From positions 496,001-560,000 of the forward strand of contig NZ_JAVIWQ010000002.1 in assembly GCF_034313965.1 (NCBI RefSeq): 64,000 nucleotides of DNA, given 5' to 3'. The DNA comes from Herbaspirillum sp. RTI4 (GTDB lineage Bacteria > Pseudomonadota > Gammaproteobacteria > Burkholderiales > Burkholderiaceae_D). The position numbers and the translations under genes are program-made. Of this stretch, positions 24,043-33,662 are shown piece by piece (the first letter of the stretch is position 1; every line of letters begins with the position of its first letter). The notes under the pieces are model-generated. The model was not told the DNA's origin and made no database searches. It worked only from the letters and a program-made list of their open reading frames with translations.

Positions 24043-25142
24043 GCGATTCAAGCATCAATGCAGAAAACGCAGTCAGCGCCCACGTTGACATCCGTGATGT
24101 CGGCGGCCCGCGCCAGCCCCTGCTGCAGGTCAGGAATTTGCTCAAGCACTTTCCCCTGAAAAACAAGGCGCTGCAATTCGGTAAAGTATATCGTCGCTCG
24201 GTGCGGGCGGTGGACGGTGTCAGTTTCGACATCCTCAAAGGCGAAACGCTGGGCGTGGTGGGCGAGTCCGGCTGCGGCAAATCGACCACGGCGCGGCTGC
24301 TGATGCAGTTGATTGAACAAGACCGCGGCGAGCTGGTATTCGACGGTGAAACAGTTGGCTCGCGTGCCTTGCCCTTGCGCGAATTCCGGCGGCAAACGCA
24401 GATGGTGTTTCAGGACAGTTATTCCTCGCTCAATCCGCGCATGACCATCGAAGATTCGATTGCGTTTGCGCCAACGGTCCACGGCACACCGGCACGCACT
24501 GCGATTACCCGCGCCCGTGATTTGCTGGCACGGGTAGGTCTGGAGCCGCAACGCTTCGCAGGTCGCTATCCGCATGAGTTGTCGGGCGGACAGCGCCAGC
24601 GGGTCAATATCGCCCGGGCGCTGGCACTGGAACCGCGACTGGTGATTCTGGACGAAGCGGTGTCCGCGCTCGATAAATCGGTCGAAGCCCAGGTGCTCAA
24701 TCTGCTGCAAGATCTGAAGCAGGAATTCGGCCTGACCTATTTATTCATCAGCCACGATCTGAATGTGGTGCGCTTTATTTCCGACCGCGTGCTGGTGATG
24801 TATCTGGGCGAAGTGGTGGAAATCGGTAGCGCGGATCAGGTGTTCGACCAACCTAAACATCCCTACACGCAGGCCTTGCTGCAATCGATGCCCACCTCCG
24901 ACCCGCTGCAAAGGACGATGGTTGCCCCACTGTCCGGCGATCCGCCGAATCCGATTAATCCGCCGTCCGGCTGCCGCTTCCACACGCGCTGCGCACTGGC
25001 GCAAACGGTGTGCAGCGAGCGCGCACCCTTGTTTATTAACGATGCCAGCGGACACGGCGCGGCCTGTCTGCGCTACGAGCCGGATTCCGGCTATGTCGGT
25101 GCCACTACCTTTTTACCTGCCTGGGGGACTGCTGATGTCTGA
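24039..25142 (+). CDS. Dipeptide-type ABC transporter ATP-binding protein, DppF/OppF type
   Basis: A 367-residue ATPase with Walker [10 protein letters not shown], signature LSGGQRQR, Walker [13 protein letters not shown], and the C-terminal oligopeptide-transporter extension with the Cys-rich [18 protein letters not shown] motif, which in relatives can bind an iron-sulfur cluster. The STTARLL and FPL-type N-terminus mark it as the F-type ATPase. It comes before the D-type ATPase, the reverse of the usual dppDF order. Overlaps the DppC-type gene by four bases. Confidence 0.92.
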   Translation: MSDSSINAENAVSAHVDIRDVGGPRQPLLQVRNLLKHFPLKNKALQFGKVYRRSVRAVDGVSFDILKGETLGVVGESGCGKSTTARLLMQLIEQDRGELVFDGETVGSRALPLREFRRQTQMVFQDSYSSLNPRMTIEDSIAFAPTVHGTPARTAITRARDLLARVGLEPQRFAGRYPHELSGGQRQRVNIARALALEPRLVILDEAVSALDKSVEAQVLNLLQDLKQEFGLTYLFISHDLNVVRFISDRVLVMYLGEVVEIGSADQVFDQPKHPYTQALLQSMPTSDPLQRTMVAPLSGDPPNPINPPSGCRFHTRCALAQTVCSERAPLFINDASGHGAACLRYEPDSGYVGATTFLPAWGTADV

Positions 25143-26136
25143 TACCAACATGATCAGTTTGCGCGATTTCCACGTCAGCTTTGCCGCACCCGGCAAACTG
25201 GTGCGCGCTGTCAACGGCGTGAATCTGACCGTGGCACAGGGCGAAGTGGTGGCGCTGATTGGCGAATCGGGTTCCGGCAAAAGCGTCACGCTGCGCGCCA
25301 TCATGCGTCTGCATTCGGAACGCTCCACCCGCATGAGCGGCCAGCTGGAAGTCGATGGCCAGGATGTACTGAAGCTGTCGCCACGCGGTCTGGCCGACTT
25401 GCGCGGAAAAACCGTCGCCATGATTTTTCAGGAACCGCTGCTGGCACTGGACCCGGTCTATACCGTCGGTGCGCAAATCATGGAAGTGATTCGTCGCCAC
25501 AAAAAAGTGTCGCCACAAGAAGCGCACCGGCAAGCGCTGGCCTTGTTTGAGAAAGTGCGCATTCCCAGCCCTGAAAGCCGGCTCGATGCCTATCCGCATG
25601 AAATGTCGGGCGGCATGCGGCAGCGGGCCATGATTGCCTTGGCGCTATCGTGCTCGCCCAAAGTCTTGCTGGCCGATGAACCGACTACCGCGCTGGATGC
25701 AACCGTGCAGATTCAGATTTTGCTGTTGCTGCGCGATCTGCAAAAAGAGCTGGGCTTGTCCATTGTGTTCGTGACCCACGATATCGGTGCGGCAGCCGAA
25801 GTGGCCGACCGCATCGCAGTGATGTATGCCGGCAAGATCATCGAACAGGGCAGTGCTGCTCGTCTGCTCACTGCGCCGCGCCATCCTTACACGCAATCCT
25901 TGCTGATGAGTCGTGGTCATGGCGCGATGCAAAAAGGGCGGCGGCTGGAAACCATCATCGGTGCGCCACCGGATTTATCGGACTTGCCGCCGGGCTGCGC
26001 GTTTGCCGCCCGCTGCAAATACGCCGCGCCGGAATGCCTGCTTGCCACACCGCCCGAAGTGGCCCTCGGTGAGGGTCATGTCGTCAGCTGTGTGCGTCTT
26101 GAGCAAATTGCCGCATCCGCATTGGCAAGCTCATAA
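25135..26136 (+). CDS. Dipeptide-type ABC transporter ATP-binding protein, DppD/OppD type
   Basis: A 333-residue ATPase. Walker A GESGSGKSVT, Q-loop MIFQEPLLALDPVYTVG, signature MSGGMRQRAMIA, Walker B VLLADEPTTALD, and a C-terminal PPGCAFAARCKYAAPEC motif. GKSVT and MRQR identify the D-type subunit. Its ATG lies eight bases before the end of the F-type gene. Last component of the importer; the amidase gene starts 56 bases later. Confidence 0.92.
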   Translation: MSDTNMISLRDFHVSFAAPGKLVRAVNGVNLTVAQGEVVALIGESGSGKSVTLRAIMRLHSERSTRMSGQLEVDGQDVLKLSPRGLADLRGKTVAMIFQEPLLALDPVYTVGAQIMEVIRRHKKVSPQEAHRQALALFEKVRIPSPESRLDAYPHEMSGGMRQRAMIALALSCSPKVLLADEPTTALDATVQIQILLLLRDLQKELGLSIVFVTHDIGAAAEVADRIAVMYAGKIIEQGSAARLLTAPRHPYTQSLLMSRGHGAMQKGRRLETIIGAPPDLSDLPPGCAFAARCKYAAPECLLATPPEVALGEGHVVSCVRLEQIAASALASS

Positions 26137-26192
26137 ACGCTCTGCTTTTCCTTGCTTCCTCCCTCTGTTTTTCCATTGTGAAAGAGTGATTC

Positions 26193-27413
26193 ATGCCTTC
26201 GATTACGCTTAAAACTACGCTCTCCGACGCCGATGCCGATGCCGCCCACTGCTTCGTGCCCTATCCGACCAGCACTACGCCTGTCGCCGGTGCCGTCAGT
26301 TCCTCGCCACTAGCGGGATTACGTTTTGCGGTGAAGGATATTTTCGATGTGGCCGGCTACCCGACCGGCTGCGGCAATCCGCACATGCTGGCGCTCTCCG
26401 GTATCAAACCCGTCTCCGCGCTTGCGGTGCAGGCACTGGCGCAGGCCGGTGCGACTTTCGTCGGCAAAACCATTACCGATGAACTGGCCTTTTCCATGAA
26501 TGGCAAGAACGCCCATTTCGGTACGCCACGCAATGGCGCAGCGCATGAGCGGATTACCGGCGGCTCCAGCTCGGGTTCGGCATCGGTGGTTTCCAACGGG
26601 CTGGCCGATATCGCGCTGGGGACCGATACCGGCGGTTCGGTGCGCGCACCCGCCAGTCATTGCGGCCTGATTGGTCTGCGTCCGACCCACGCGCGTATCG
26701 ACCTCAAGGGGACCATGGACTTGTCTCCCGGCTTCGATACTTGCGGCTGGTTCGCACGCGATATCGATACCTTTGCTCTCGCAGGCGGGGTCTTGCTTGG
26801 GGCCGATACCGGCACCTTGCCAGCGTCGCCGGAAATCATCGTTCCGACTGACTTACTGGCCTTGCTCAATCCACGGGTGCAATCCGTGTTTGCGCAAACG
26901 CTGCAACAGTTGTCGTCCAAGCTGGGCGAGGCAAAGCCGGTGAACGTTGCCGCGCCGTCATTCGATGCGATGTATTGGGCCTTCCGCCACATTCAGGGGT
27001 ATCAGGCCTGGCAAAGTCACGGTGAAACCATCACCCGCTACGGTCTGCAACTCGGGCCGGGAGTGAAAGACCGTTTTGCGTGGTCGAGTCAGATTACGGA
27101 AACGCAACTGGCCGAACATAGCGCGATACGCGCCAATTTTTGCGCGCATTTCACGTCCTTGCTGGCGGGGGGAAAGCTGATGGTCTTGCCGACCATGCCC
27201 GATGTTGCGCCGCTGCTGTCGGATACGGAAGACATGCTGGAAGACTATCGCAATCAAGCGATTCGTATGCTGTGCCTGTCCGGCTTATCGGGCTTTCCGC
27301 AAATTTCCTTGCCGCTGATGCACATTGATGGCGCGCCGCTCGGGTTTTCTCTGATCGGCCCGCCGGGCAGCGATCTGGCCTTGATCCGCTTTGCGCGCAC
27401 CTTGCTGGCATGA
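26193..27413 (+). CDS. Amidase signature-family hydrolase
   Basis: A 406-residue amidase. The Ser-cisSer-Lys triad is visible: Lys48 (AVKDIFD), Ser125 in GGSSSGSA and Ser149 in GTDTGGSVRAPA. The size and the GYPTGCGNP and TDELAFSMNGKN stretches match small amidases such as AtzF-like or AMI1-like enzymes. The substrate cannot be read from sequence. It is coupled to the downstream ureidoglycolate lyase-like gene (4-base overlap) and follows the importer, which suggests hydrolysis of an imported amide or ureide with ammonia release. Confidence 0.88.
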   Translation: MPSITLKTTLSDADADAAHCFVPYPTSTTPVAGAVSSSPLAGLRFAVKDIFDVAGYPTGCGNPHMLALSGIKPVSALAVQALAQAGATFVGKTITDELAFSMNGKNAHFGTPRNGAAHERITGGSSSGSASVVSNGLADIALGTDTGGSVRAPASHCGLIGLRPTHARIDLKGTMDLSPGFDTCGWFARDIDTFALAGGVLLGADTGTLPASPEIIVPTDLLALLNPRVQSVFAQTLQQLSSKLGEAKPVNVAAPSFDAMYWAFRHIQGYQAWQSHGETITRYGLQLGPGVKDRFAWSSQITETQLAEHSAIRANFCAHFTSLLAGGKLMVLPTMPDVAPLLSDTEDMLEDYRNQAIRMLCLSGLSGFPQISLPLMHIDGAPLGFSLIGPPGSDLALIRFARTLLA

Positions 27414-27931
27414 GTCTGCGCCTGATTACGGCAGTCCCACTGACTGCCGCTGGGATTGCGCCGTTCGGTGATCTGCTGATGCCGCACGCGCAAGCGGGGG
27501 TCGAAAGTGTCGCGGGTGTGGCCATCAATGCCGGTACAGCGCAACGCTTCGACCTTGCGCATCTGGATGTAGCCGGCGAGGGCGGTACGGCCTGCGTAAC
27601 GATCTTCCGCACGCAGGAAGGAGCGCATCGCGCACCGTACCGGCTCACCGCATTCGAACGGCACCGCCACGGCAGTCAGACTTTCGTTCCTTTGGGCGCG
27701 GCGCGCTGCCTCGCCGTCGTTACCTCGGGCGCGGATGCGCCGGATGAGTCGGCGATCCGCGCCTTCATCGTCGAGCCGGGTCAGGGACTGACGCTGCGAC
27801 GCAGTGTCTGGCACCATCCGCTCATTACTCTCGACGCGGCCGACGTGTTAGTCATCGAGCGCCGCGCAGCGGAAGTCGATTGTGAGGTCCAGCCGATTGC
27901 GGGGCAGTTTGCTGTGGTGATCGGGGATTAG
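27410..27931 (+). CDS. Ureidoglycolate lyase (AllA)-family protein
   Basis: A 173-residue cupin-like protein. FERHRHGSQTFVPLG and RRSVWHHPLITLD contain the family His residues. AllA converts ureidoglycolate to glyoxylate and urea in allantoin catabolism. No allantoinase or allantoate hydrolase gene is adjacent, so true ureidoglycolate activity is uncertain; a related ureido substrate supplied by the amidase is possible. Its ATG overlaps the amidase stop codon. Confidence 0.83.
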   Translation: MSLRLITAVPLTAAGIAPFGDLLMPHAQAGVESVAGVAINAGTAQRFDLAHLDVAGEGGTACVTIFRTQEGAHRAPYRLTAFERHRHGSQTFVPLGAARCLAVVTSGADAPDESAIRAFIVEPGQGLTLRRSVWHHPLITLDAADVLVIERRAAEVDCEVQPIAGQFAVVIGD

Positions 27932-27990
27932 TGCAGCACCCACCTGAGCAGCATGAGAAATAGGTAAGGCACTGTCTTAAGGCCAAAAAA

Positions 27991-28911
27991 CTATTCCGCC
28001 GGACTGCCTTTGCGCACGCTCTCCAGCATGATCCATTTGCGGAAGGTATAAGAAGCGGTCGATTCGGCGCGGTCGCTTGGCCATACGGTGTAGTAGCCGC
28101 CACCAAGACTGGCACTGGCGCTGCCCTTGCATGCACGCACCAGCAGCCCGGAGTCGATGCAGGAGTCGATCATGTGGCGCCATCCGAGAACGATGCCGCC
28201 CCCTTCGATGGCGAGCTGAATCAGCAAGGGGTAATGGTTTGCCACCAACGTGGTCTGAAAGCGTGAGGTCGAAATGCCGTTTTGCGCAAACCACGCCTCC
28301 CAGGACATCCATTGCCGCTGTCCGTCTTCCAGCATCAGCAGCATTTCTTTCGGCAGGTCGACTGGCAAAATGGTGCGGCCTGCCAGATATTTCGGAGAGC
28401 AGACAGGAAACACTTCTTCCCCGTAAATCCGACGCGCAGCCAGTCCTTTTGGCGCGCCTTCGCGCAGATAATAAATGCCGACATCAAAGTCGGATTCCGA
28501 CAGCGAAGACAAACTGTCGTTGACGATCAGGCGCAGGTGCACTTCGGGATGTTCCGCGCGAAAATTGCCGAGTCGGGGCGCGAGCCAGAGCACCGTCGCG
28601 CCGGAAGAGCAGGCAATCGTCAGTTCGCTGCCGCCCTTGTTTTTCATCAGCGCGCCGGTCGATTCGGCGCAACTGACGAGCAGACGCTGTACCTGTTCGG
28701 CATAAATCTGACCGCTGACCGTGAGCCGCAAGGTGCGGCGCTCACGCAAGAATAATTTTTTGCCGAGGAATCGTTCGAGCTGCGCAACCTGACGGCTGAT
28801 GGCGCTTTGAGTCAGGTGCAGTTCGTTGGCGGCGCGCGTGAAACTGCCGTGTCGCATGACGGCTTCAAACGCAATCAGCGCCTGAAGCGGTGGAAGGGGG
28901 GAGATGCGCAT
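27991..28911 (-). CDS. LysR-family regulator, GcvA-like
   Basis: A 306-residue regulator with the winged helix (PPLQALIAFEAVMRHGSFTRAANELHLTQSAISRQVAQLE) and a substrate-binding domain from ~95. The opening MRISPLPPLQALIAFEA is typical of the GcvA/AmpR-like group. It converges with the AllA-like gene, leaving 59 bases. Its target is not obvious; the amidohydrolase in the same orientation 135 bases upstream is one candidate. Confidence 0.87.
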   Translation of the reverse strand: MRISPLPPLQALIAFEAVMRHGSFTRAANELHLTQSAISRQVAQLERFLGKKLFLRERRTLRLTVSGQIYAEQVQRLLVSCAESTGALMKNKGGSELTIACSSGATVLWLAPRLGNFRAEHPEVHLRLIVNDSLSSLSESDFDVGIYYLREGAPKGLAARRIYGEEVFPVCSPKYLAGRTILPVDLPKEMLLMLEDGQRQWMSWEAWFAQNGISTSRFQTTLVANHYPLLIQLAIEGGGIVLGWRHMIDSCIDSGLLVRACKGSASASLGGGYYTVWPSDRAESTASYTFRKWIMLESVRKGSPAE

Positions 28912-29046
28912 GGACTACCCGGAAATAAAGTAGCCCCGATGATAAGTTCAAACACGGCTCATGTATATCGCTTATCTTTGCCGCGCATTTCTGCTGCATA
29001 TCTCCCCTATGTGATTGCTGCGCCGTGATTCAAGTCTATTCGAACC

Positions 29047-30276
29047 TCAGTCACCATTCCGTATCCGCCCACCCTGCATCACCACCGAGATATGCTGCGC
29101 ACCGTTGGAGAGGAAAGAAATGTCGGCCAGCGGATTGCCGTCCACCACAATCAGATCGGCCATCGCGCCTTCACGGACGGTGCCGAGTTCGCCTTCGCGC
29201 TGCAAGATGGCGGCGGCAATCGAGGTGGCCGAACGGATGGCTTCCAGATTGCCGATCAGTTCGGCGCGGAGGCGGAATTCGCTGGATTGGTCTTCGTGCA
29301 TTTCGCCCAGCAAATCAGAGCCAAAGCCCATAGGTACGCCAGCCTCGGCATAAATCAGCAGCGAATTGCGGCCGGCCAGTCGCACCGAGTCAACTTTCGC
29401 AATCGATTCGGGCGGCATGCCCAGACGCGCGCCGTCGCGTGCCAGCGCTTCATATGTCACTAGGGTCGGAACGACGAAGGCACCGTGTTTGCGCATCACG
29501 TCGGCGGCTTCGCGGTCGACCAGATTGCCATGTTCGATTGTGCGCACACCGCAACGCACGGCGCGGGCAATGGCGCGGCCGGTGTAAGCATGGGCCATGA
29601 CATAGGTTTGCGCCGCTTCGGCTTCGGCGACGATGGCGCGGATTTCTTCCTCGCTATATTGCGTGTTGCCGATAGGATCGACCGGGGAGGCAACGCCGCC
29701 GGAGGCCATGATTTTGATCTGCGTTGCGCCCTTCTGGATTTCTTCACGCGCTGCCAGTCGTACCGCATCGACACCATCAACGATGCGGGCAATGGCACCG
29801 GCCTGGAAAGCGCAGGAGCAAGGTTCCATGTTTTCCAGACGAGCCCGGAAATCGCCGTGGCCGCCGGTCTGCGACAGCGCCTTGCCGGAGGGGAAGATAC
29901 GCGGTCCGGGTACCAGTCCCAGTGCGATTGCATGCGCCAGTCCCCAGTCAGCACCGCCAGCGTCACGCACCGTGGTGAAGCCGCGCTTGAGCATGGCCTC
30001 CAGGATAGGCAGCGAACGGAGGGCGATCAATACCGAAGGGGTCTTGGCATTCAGACCGAGATTGGCGTTGGAGGCCAGCACATGCACATGGCAATCGATC
30101 AGACCGGGCATGACGGTTTTGTCCGTTGCATCAATCACTGTTGCACCGGGTGCGTCAATGGGCGTTGCCGACACCTGCTTGATGCGGTCGCCCTCAATCA
30201 ATACATCGTGGCCGGCGAGAATGGTGCCGAGGCCGGGATCGAAGACGTTGCCGTTTTTAAAAAGGATCTGGGTCAT
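29047..30276 (-). CDS. Metal-dependent amidohydrolase (imidazolonepropionase-like/prolidase-like family)
   Basis: A 409-residue TIM-barrel amidohydrolase. Metal ligands: DCHVHV (His-x-His), the Lys in QIKIMASGG, the His in MAHAYTG and IEHGNL, and the Asp in GFGSD. The small beta domain at both termini is present (ILFKNGNVFDPGLG, EGAMADLIVVDGNPL). Members include Xaa-Pro dipeptidase-like and ochratoxinase-like enzymes, so cyclic or peptide amides are plausible substrates. Start ATG 30276; an upstream in-frame Met at 30339 adds 21 unlikely residues. It is divergent from the second Liv-type importer, which may bring in its substrate (inference). Confidence 0.85.
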   Translation of the reverse strand: MTQILFKNGNVFDPGLGTILAGHDVLIEGDRIKQVSATPIDAPGATVIDATDKTVMPGLIDCHVHVLASNANLGLNAKTPSVLIALRSLPILEAMLKRGFTTVRDAGGADWGLAHAIALGLVPGPRIFPSGKALSQTGGHGDFRARLENMEPCSCAFQAGAIARIVDGVDAVRLAAREEIQKGATQIKIMASGGVASPVDPIGNTQYSEEEIRAIVAEAEAAQTYVMAHAYTGRAIARAVRCGVRTIEHGNLVDREAADVMRKHGAFVVPTLVTYEALARDGARLGMPPESIAKVDSVRLAGRNSLLIYAEAGVPMGFGSDLLGEMHEDQSSEFRLRAELIGNLEAIRSATSIAAAILQREGELGTVREGAMADLIVVDGNPLADISFLSNGAQHISVVMQGGRIRNGD

Positions 30277-30664
30277 GATTGCCTGATAGAAAGAGAGTGT
30301 CTTGGTGGTGAACGCACATAGGGCAATTTCAATCGTCATTGCAGAGCCGATTTAAATGCCGCCTTGAAGCCGGGCTGAATGCTAGCTTAGTGTTTATTTC
30401 AACTACGATAGTAGGGCCGTCCATGCCGCTGGCGGTAATGAATTTTTCGCATGTATCTATTCGCAGAATTCATTTTCAGTTCTGGCTTGCCTGGCTCTAT
30501 GATCGCTGAGCAAGTTTGTTGTCCTCAGTCAAATGTGGACTGATCGTAAATGTTCAGGGATGATCGGGGCGCAACGTATCGGTGCCATGGTTACAGTGGC
30601 CATGCGTTGCCCAGTAGATAGTGCAGCAGCTGAATGATCGCCTTTTCACAATAACTTAAAAGAG
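30277..30664. promoter_or_regulatory. Divergent spacer between amidohydrolase and second Liv-type operon
   Basis: 388 bases without a gene. One possible hairpin: GGGCGCAACG (30567-30576) against CGTTGCCC (30605-30612), enclosing CCATGG and GGCCATG elements. It lies 52 bases before the importer start. No promoter consensus was clear. Confidence 0.4.
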
Positions 30665-31888
30665 ATGAATATGAATCGTCGCAAGCTCATCACGCTCGGT
30701 ACCGCCGCGCTCATCGCATGTCAGTTCGGTGCTTCCGCATTGGCGGAGCAGGGAACATTCAAGGTCGGCTCACTCAATCCGATTACCGGCGCAGGCTCAC
30801 CGTACGGCTCCGGCATGTTGAAAGCGTCGCAAATGGCCGTCGCAGAAGTCAATGCAGCGGGTGGTGCTGGCGGTGCCAACTTTGAGCTGCTGCCGGAAGA
30901 TTCGCAGACCAGTCCGCAGGCCGCCGTGCTTGCCGCCAAAAAACTGATTGAAGTACAGAAAGTCAAAGCGATCATCGGCACCTGGAGTTCCGGCGTGTCG
31001 CTGGCGGTGATTCCGATTACCAACGATGCCAATGTGCTGCTTCTGCATACCTCCGGCGCACCCGCGCTGAGCGTGGCCCCGGCCAATGCAAAAAAACTGG
31101 GCTTCCGCTTTCAGGCCACCAATGACCGTTTCGGTCGTGCGTTTGCCGAAATCGCCAAGCGCGAAAAATTCAAGCGTCCTGCCACGATGGCGTTCAACAA
31201 TGCGTCCGGCATCGGCAATACCGAAGGCTTCCGCAAATCGTGGACGGCCAGCGGCGGCACTGTGGTGGCCAACGTGGTGTATGAACCGAACCGTCCTTCC
31301 TACCGCTCCGAATTGCAGGAAGTGCTGCGCGGCAAACCGGATGTGATCGTGACCGGTTCCTATCTGGCCGACACCACCATCATCCTGCGCGAGTGGTATC
31401 AGAGCGGTCAGCCGGCACGCTGGATCATTCCGGGCTGGGCGGCCAATAGCGACTTGCTCAAGGCGCTCGGTCCCGATGTGACCGAAGGCATCATCTCGGT
31501 GGAATCGATCAGCGCTGAAAACTCGCCTTCCTACAAGAGCTTCGCGGATCGTTTTGCGAAGCAGACCAAGATGGCAGCGCAGGACAATGTGTATGCCGCG
31601 ATGACCTACGATCAGGTGATGGTTCTGGCACTGGCAGTGCAGGCAGTCGGTCCGACCGCCAGCGCCGATGTGCTGGCCAAGAAGGTGCATGAAATCGGCA
31701 CACCCGGCGGAACCATCGTCAACAGCTTTGCAGAAGGCAAGAAGCTGCTCGCCGCCGGCAAACGTGTGACGTATAACGGGGCCTCCAGCGCGCTCAATTT
31801 CGATGAATTCAACGACGTCACTCCCGACTTCGCGGCGTCTTTTGTCGAAAAAGGCAAGCTGGTCCGTAAATACGTCGTCAAGCTGTAA
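30665..31888 (+). CDS. Periplasmic ABC substrate-binding protein, branched-chain amino acid type (second system)
   Basis: A 407-residue secreted protein. The signal peptide has a twin-Arg-like start (MNRRKLITLGTAALIACQFGASALA) and is cleaved before EQGTFKVGSLNPITG. Periplasmic-binding fold type I features: NPITGAGSPYGSGM, EDSQTSPQAAVLAAKKLI. Only about half resembles the first LivK-type protein here by eye, so the two systems are not a recent duplication. A second ATG two codons downstream is an alternative start. Confidence 0.9.
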   Translation: MNMNRRKLITLGTAALIACQFGASALAEQGTFKVGSLNPITGAGSPYGSGMLKASQMAVAEVNAAGGAGGANFELLPEDSQTSPQAAVLAAKKLIEVQKVKAIIGTWSSGVSLAVIPITNDANVLLLHTSGAPALSVAPANAKKLGFRFQATNDRFGRAFAEIAKREKFKRPATMAFNNASGIGNTEGFRKSWTASGGTVVANVVYEPNRPSYRSELQEVLRGKPDVIVTGSYLADTTIILREWYQSGQPARWIIPGWAANSDLLKALGPDVTEGIISVESISAENSPSYKSFADRFAKQTKMAAQDNVYAAMTYDQVMVLALAVQAVGPTASADVLAKKVHEIGTPGGTIVNSFAEGKKLLAAGKRVTYNGASSALNFDEFNDVTPDFAASFVEKGKLVRKYVVKL

Positions 31889-31902
31889 GCGGAGCGAATC
31901 GA

Positions 31903-32775
31903 ATGACTCTTGCGGATTTCATCAATCTGGCGCTCAACGGTCTGGTGGAGGGATTGCTGATCGCACTCCCTGCGCTGGCCGTGACGCTGGTCCACGGGCT
32001 GGCGCGCTTTCCTAACGCCGCCACCGGCGATGTGGTGGCGGCCGGCGGTTTTGGCGGCTACCTCAGCTTCAACGCCACTGGTTCGCTGCTGCTGGCGGGT
32101 CTCGGCGGCGCGCTGGTCGGCGCGATCGTGTCGCTGGCGTCTTACTATCTGGCGTTCAAGGCGGTGATGCGACGCTCGGTCATTACCCTGCTGCTGACCT
32201 CGATCGGGGTCGGCTTTTTTATCCGCGCAGTGATGGGCTTGAGCTTCGGCCATGAATTGAAGATGTTCAGTCTGCCACTGACCCGCTCTCTCAATTTCGA
32301 CGGCATCATGCTCAACCCGACTGATGCGACGCTGGCCGGTATCATCCTTGCCGTTCTGGCAGCGGTGTTTGCGATGTTGTATGTCGCGCCGGTCGGCCGC
32401 ATGATGCGGGCGCTGGCAGATGATCCTGACCTGGGCCGTGTCAGCGGCATTCGCAATGATCGTGTGATGCTGATCATGTGGTCGGTGACCGGTGCCGTGT
32501 GCGGTATCGCCGGCACCGTGCTGGGCATGCGCACCGTGTTGTCGCCAGAAATGGGATGGGCGATGTTGCTGCCAGCCTTTGCCGCCGCAGTCATCGGCGG
32601 ACTCGGCAATCCGGTCGGCGCTGTGGCCGGGGCATTGTTGCTGGGCGTGGTGCAGGAGTTATCGACGCCGGTAGTGGGCTTTGTTTACAAGATCGCGCTG
32701 GCTTACGTCGTGATGCTATTGGTATTGCTGGTGCGTCCGCAAGGTTTGTTCAATCGTCCTCAGGGAGTTCGCTGA
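31903..32775 (+). CDS. Branched-chain amino acid-type ABC transporter permease, LivH type (second system)
   Basis: A 290-residue permease with about eight hydrophobic segments, the AVTLVHGLARFPNAATGDVVAAGGFGGY region, and the GRMMRALADDPDLGRVSGI cytoplasmic loop. It ends with LLVRPQGLFN as LivH/LivM proteins do. GCGGAGCG ribosome site. Its stop codon overlaps the next ATG by one base. Confidence 0.9.
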   Translation: MTLADFINLALNGLVEGLLIALPALAVTLVHGLARFPNAATGDVVAAGGFGGYLSFNATGSLLLAGLGGALVGAIVSLASYYLAFKAVMRRSVITLLLTSIGVGFFIRAVMGLSFGHELKMFSLPLTRSLNFDGIMLNPTDATLAGIILAVLAAVFAMLYVAPVGRMMRALADDPDLGRVSGIRNDRVMLIMWSVTGAVCGIAGTVLGMRTVLSPEMGWAMLLPAFAAAVIGGLGNPVGAVAGALLLGVVQELSTPVVGFVYKIALAYVVMLLVLLVRPQGLFNRPQGVR

Positions 32776-33662
32776 TGCTCAGCTACCTGCTCACGATTCT
32801 GATCGTCATGCTGATTTATATCTTGCTGGCGTTCTCGCTTGATCTGCAATACGGGTTTACCGGTCTGATCAACTTCGGGCTGGTCGGTTTTTTTGGCGTG
32901 GGTGCATACACGTCTGCGCTGGTGACCATGAATCTCGGCTTGCCGGCGTGGATATCGTTTCCGGCGGCGATGCTGGCGGCGGGATTGCTATCGTGGCCGC
33001 TGGGACGCATTGCGCTGCGCTTGCGCGACGATTACCTTGCCATCGTGACGCTGGGGTTTTCGGAAATTATCCGACTGGTGATCGTCAAGGAAGACTGGCT
33101 TACACATGGCGTGCAGGGCATTTCCGGTGTGCCGCGTCTGTGGCCGGAGTGGCGCAGTAGCGCCAGCGAATTATTCCTGTTCGGTGCGCTGGTCACGGCC
33201 TGCGCCGTCACCACGGTAGTCATGCGTCGTATCACGCAAAGCCCTTATGGCCGCACCATTCAGGCCATTCGGGATGATGAAGTCGCCGTCATTGCGCTCG
33301 GCAAAGACCCTGCCATTTTCAAAACGCAAGTGCTGGTGATAGGCGGTGCGATTGCCGGTCTGGCGGGTGCTTTTTATGCGCATTACATTACGTATATCGT
33401 GCCTGACCAGTTCGTGCCCGTCACCACCTTCTACATCTGGATGGCGATCATTATGGGTGGCGTGGCGCGCTTGCTGGGGTCGGTATCGGGTGCGGTCTTG
33501 TTGGTAGTGCTGCTGGAAGGCACTCGCTTCCTGCGCGGCGTCGTGCCGGGCGTGACGGATGCCGGCATGGCCAGCTTTCAGCTTGGCGTGATCGGCTTGC
33601 TACTGATTCTGTTCATGCGCTTCCGTCCGCAAGGTCTGTTCGGCAAACGGAGCGCCTCATGA
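32775..33662 (+). CDS. Branched-chain amino acid-type ABC transporter permease, LivM type (second system)
   Basis: A 295-residue permease with DLQYGFTGLINFGLVGFFGVGAYTSA near the N-terminus, RTIQAIRDDEVAVIALGKD in the ATPase-contact loop, and FMRFRPQGLFGKR at the end. Start ATG 32775, nested in TGATG with the LivH-type stop codon. Confidence 0.9.
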   Translation: MLSYLLTILIVMLIYILLAFSLDLQYGFTGLINFGLVGFFGVGAYTSALVTMNLGLPAWISFPAAMLAAGLLSWPLGRIALRLRDDYLAIVTLGFSEIIRLVIVKEDWLTHGVQGISGVPRLWPEWRSSASELFLFGALVTACAVTTVVMRRITQSPYGRTIQAIRDDEVAVIALGKDPAIFKTQVLVIGGAIAGLAGAFYAHYITYIVPDQFVPVTTFYIWMAIIMGGVARLLGSVSGAVLLVVLLEGTRFLRGVVPGVTDAGMASFQLGVIGLLLILFMRFRPQGLFGKRSAS

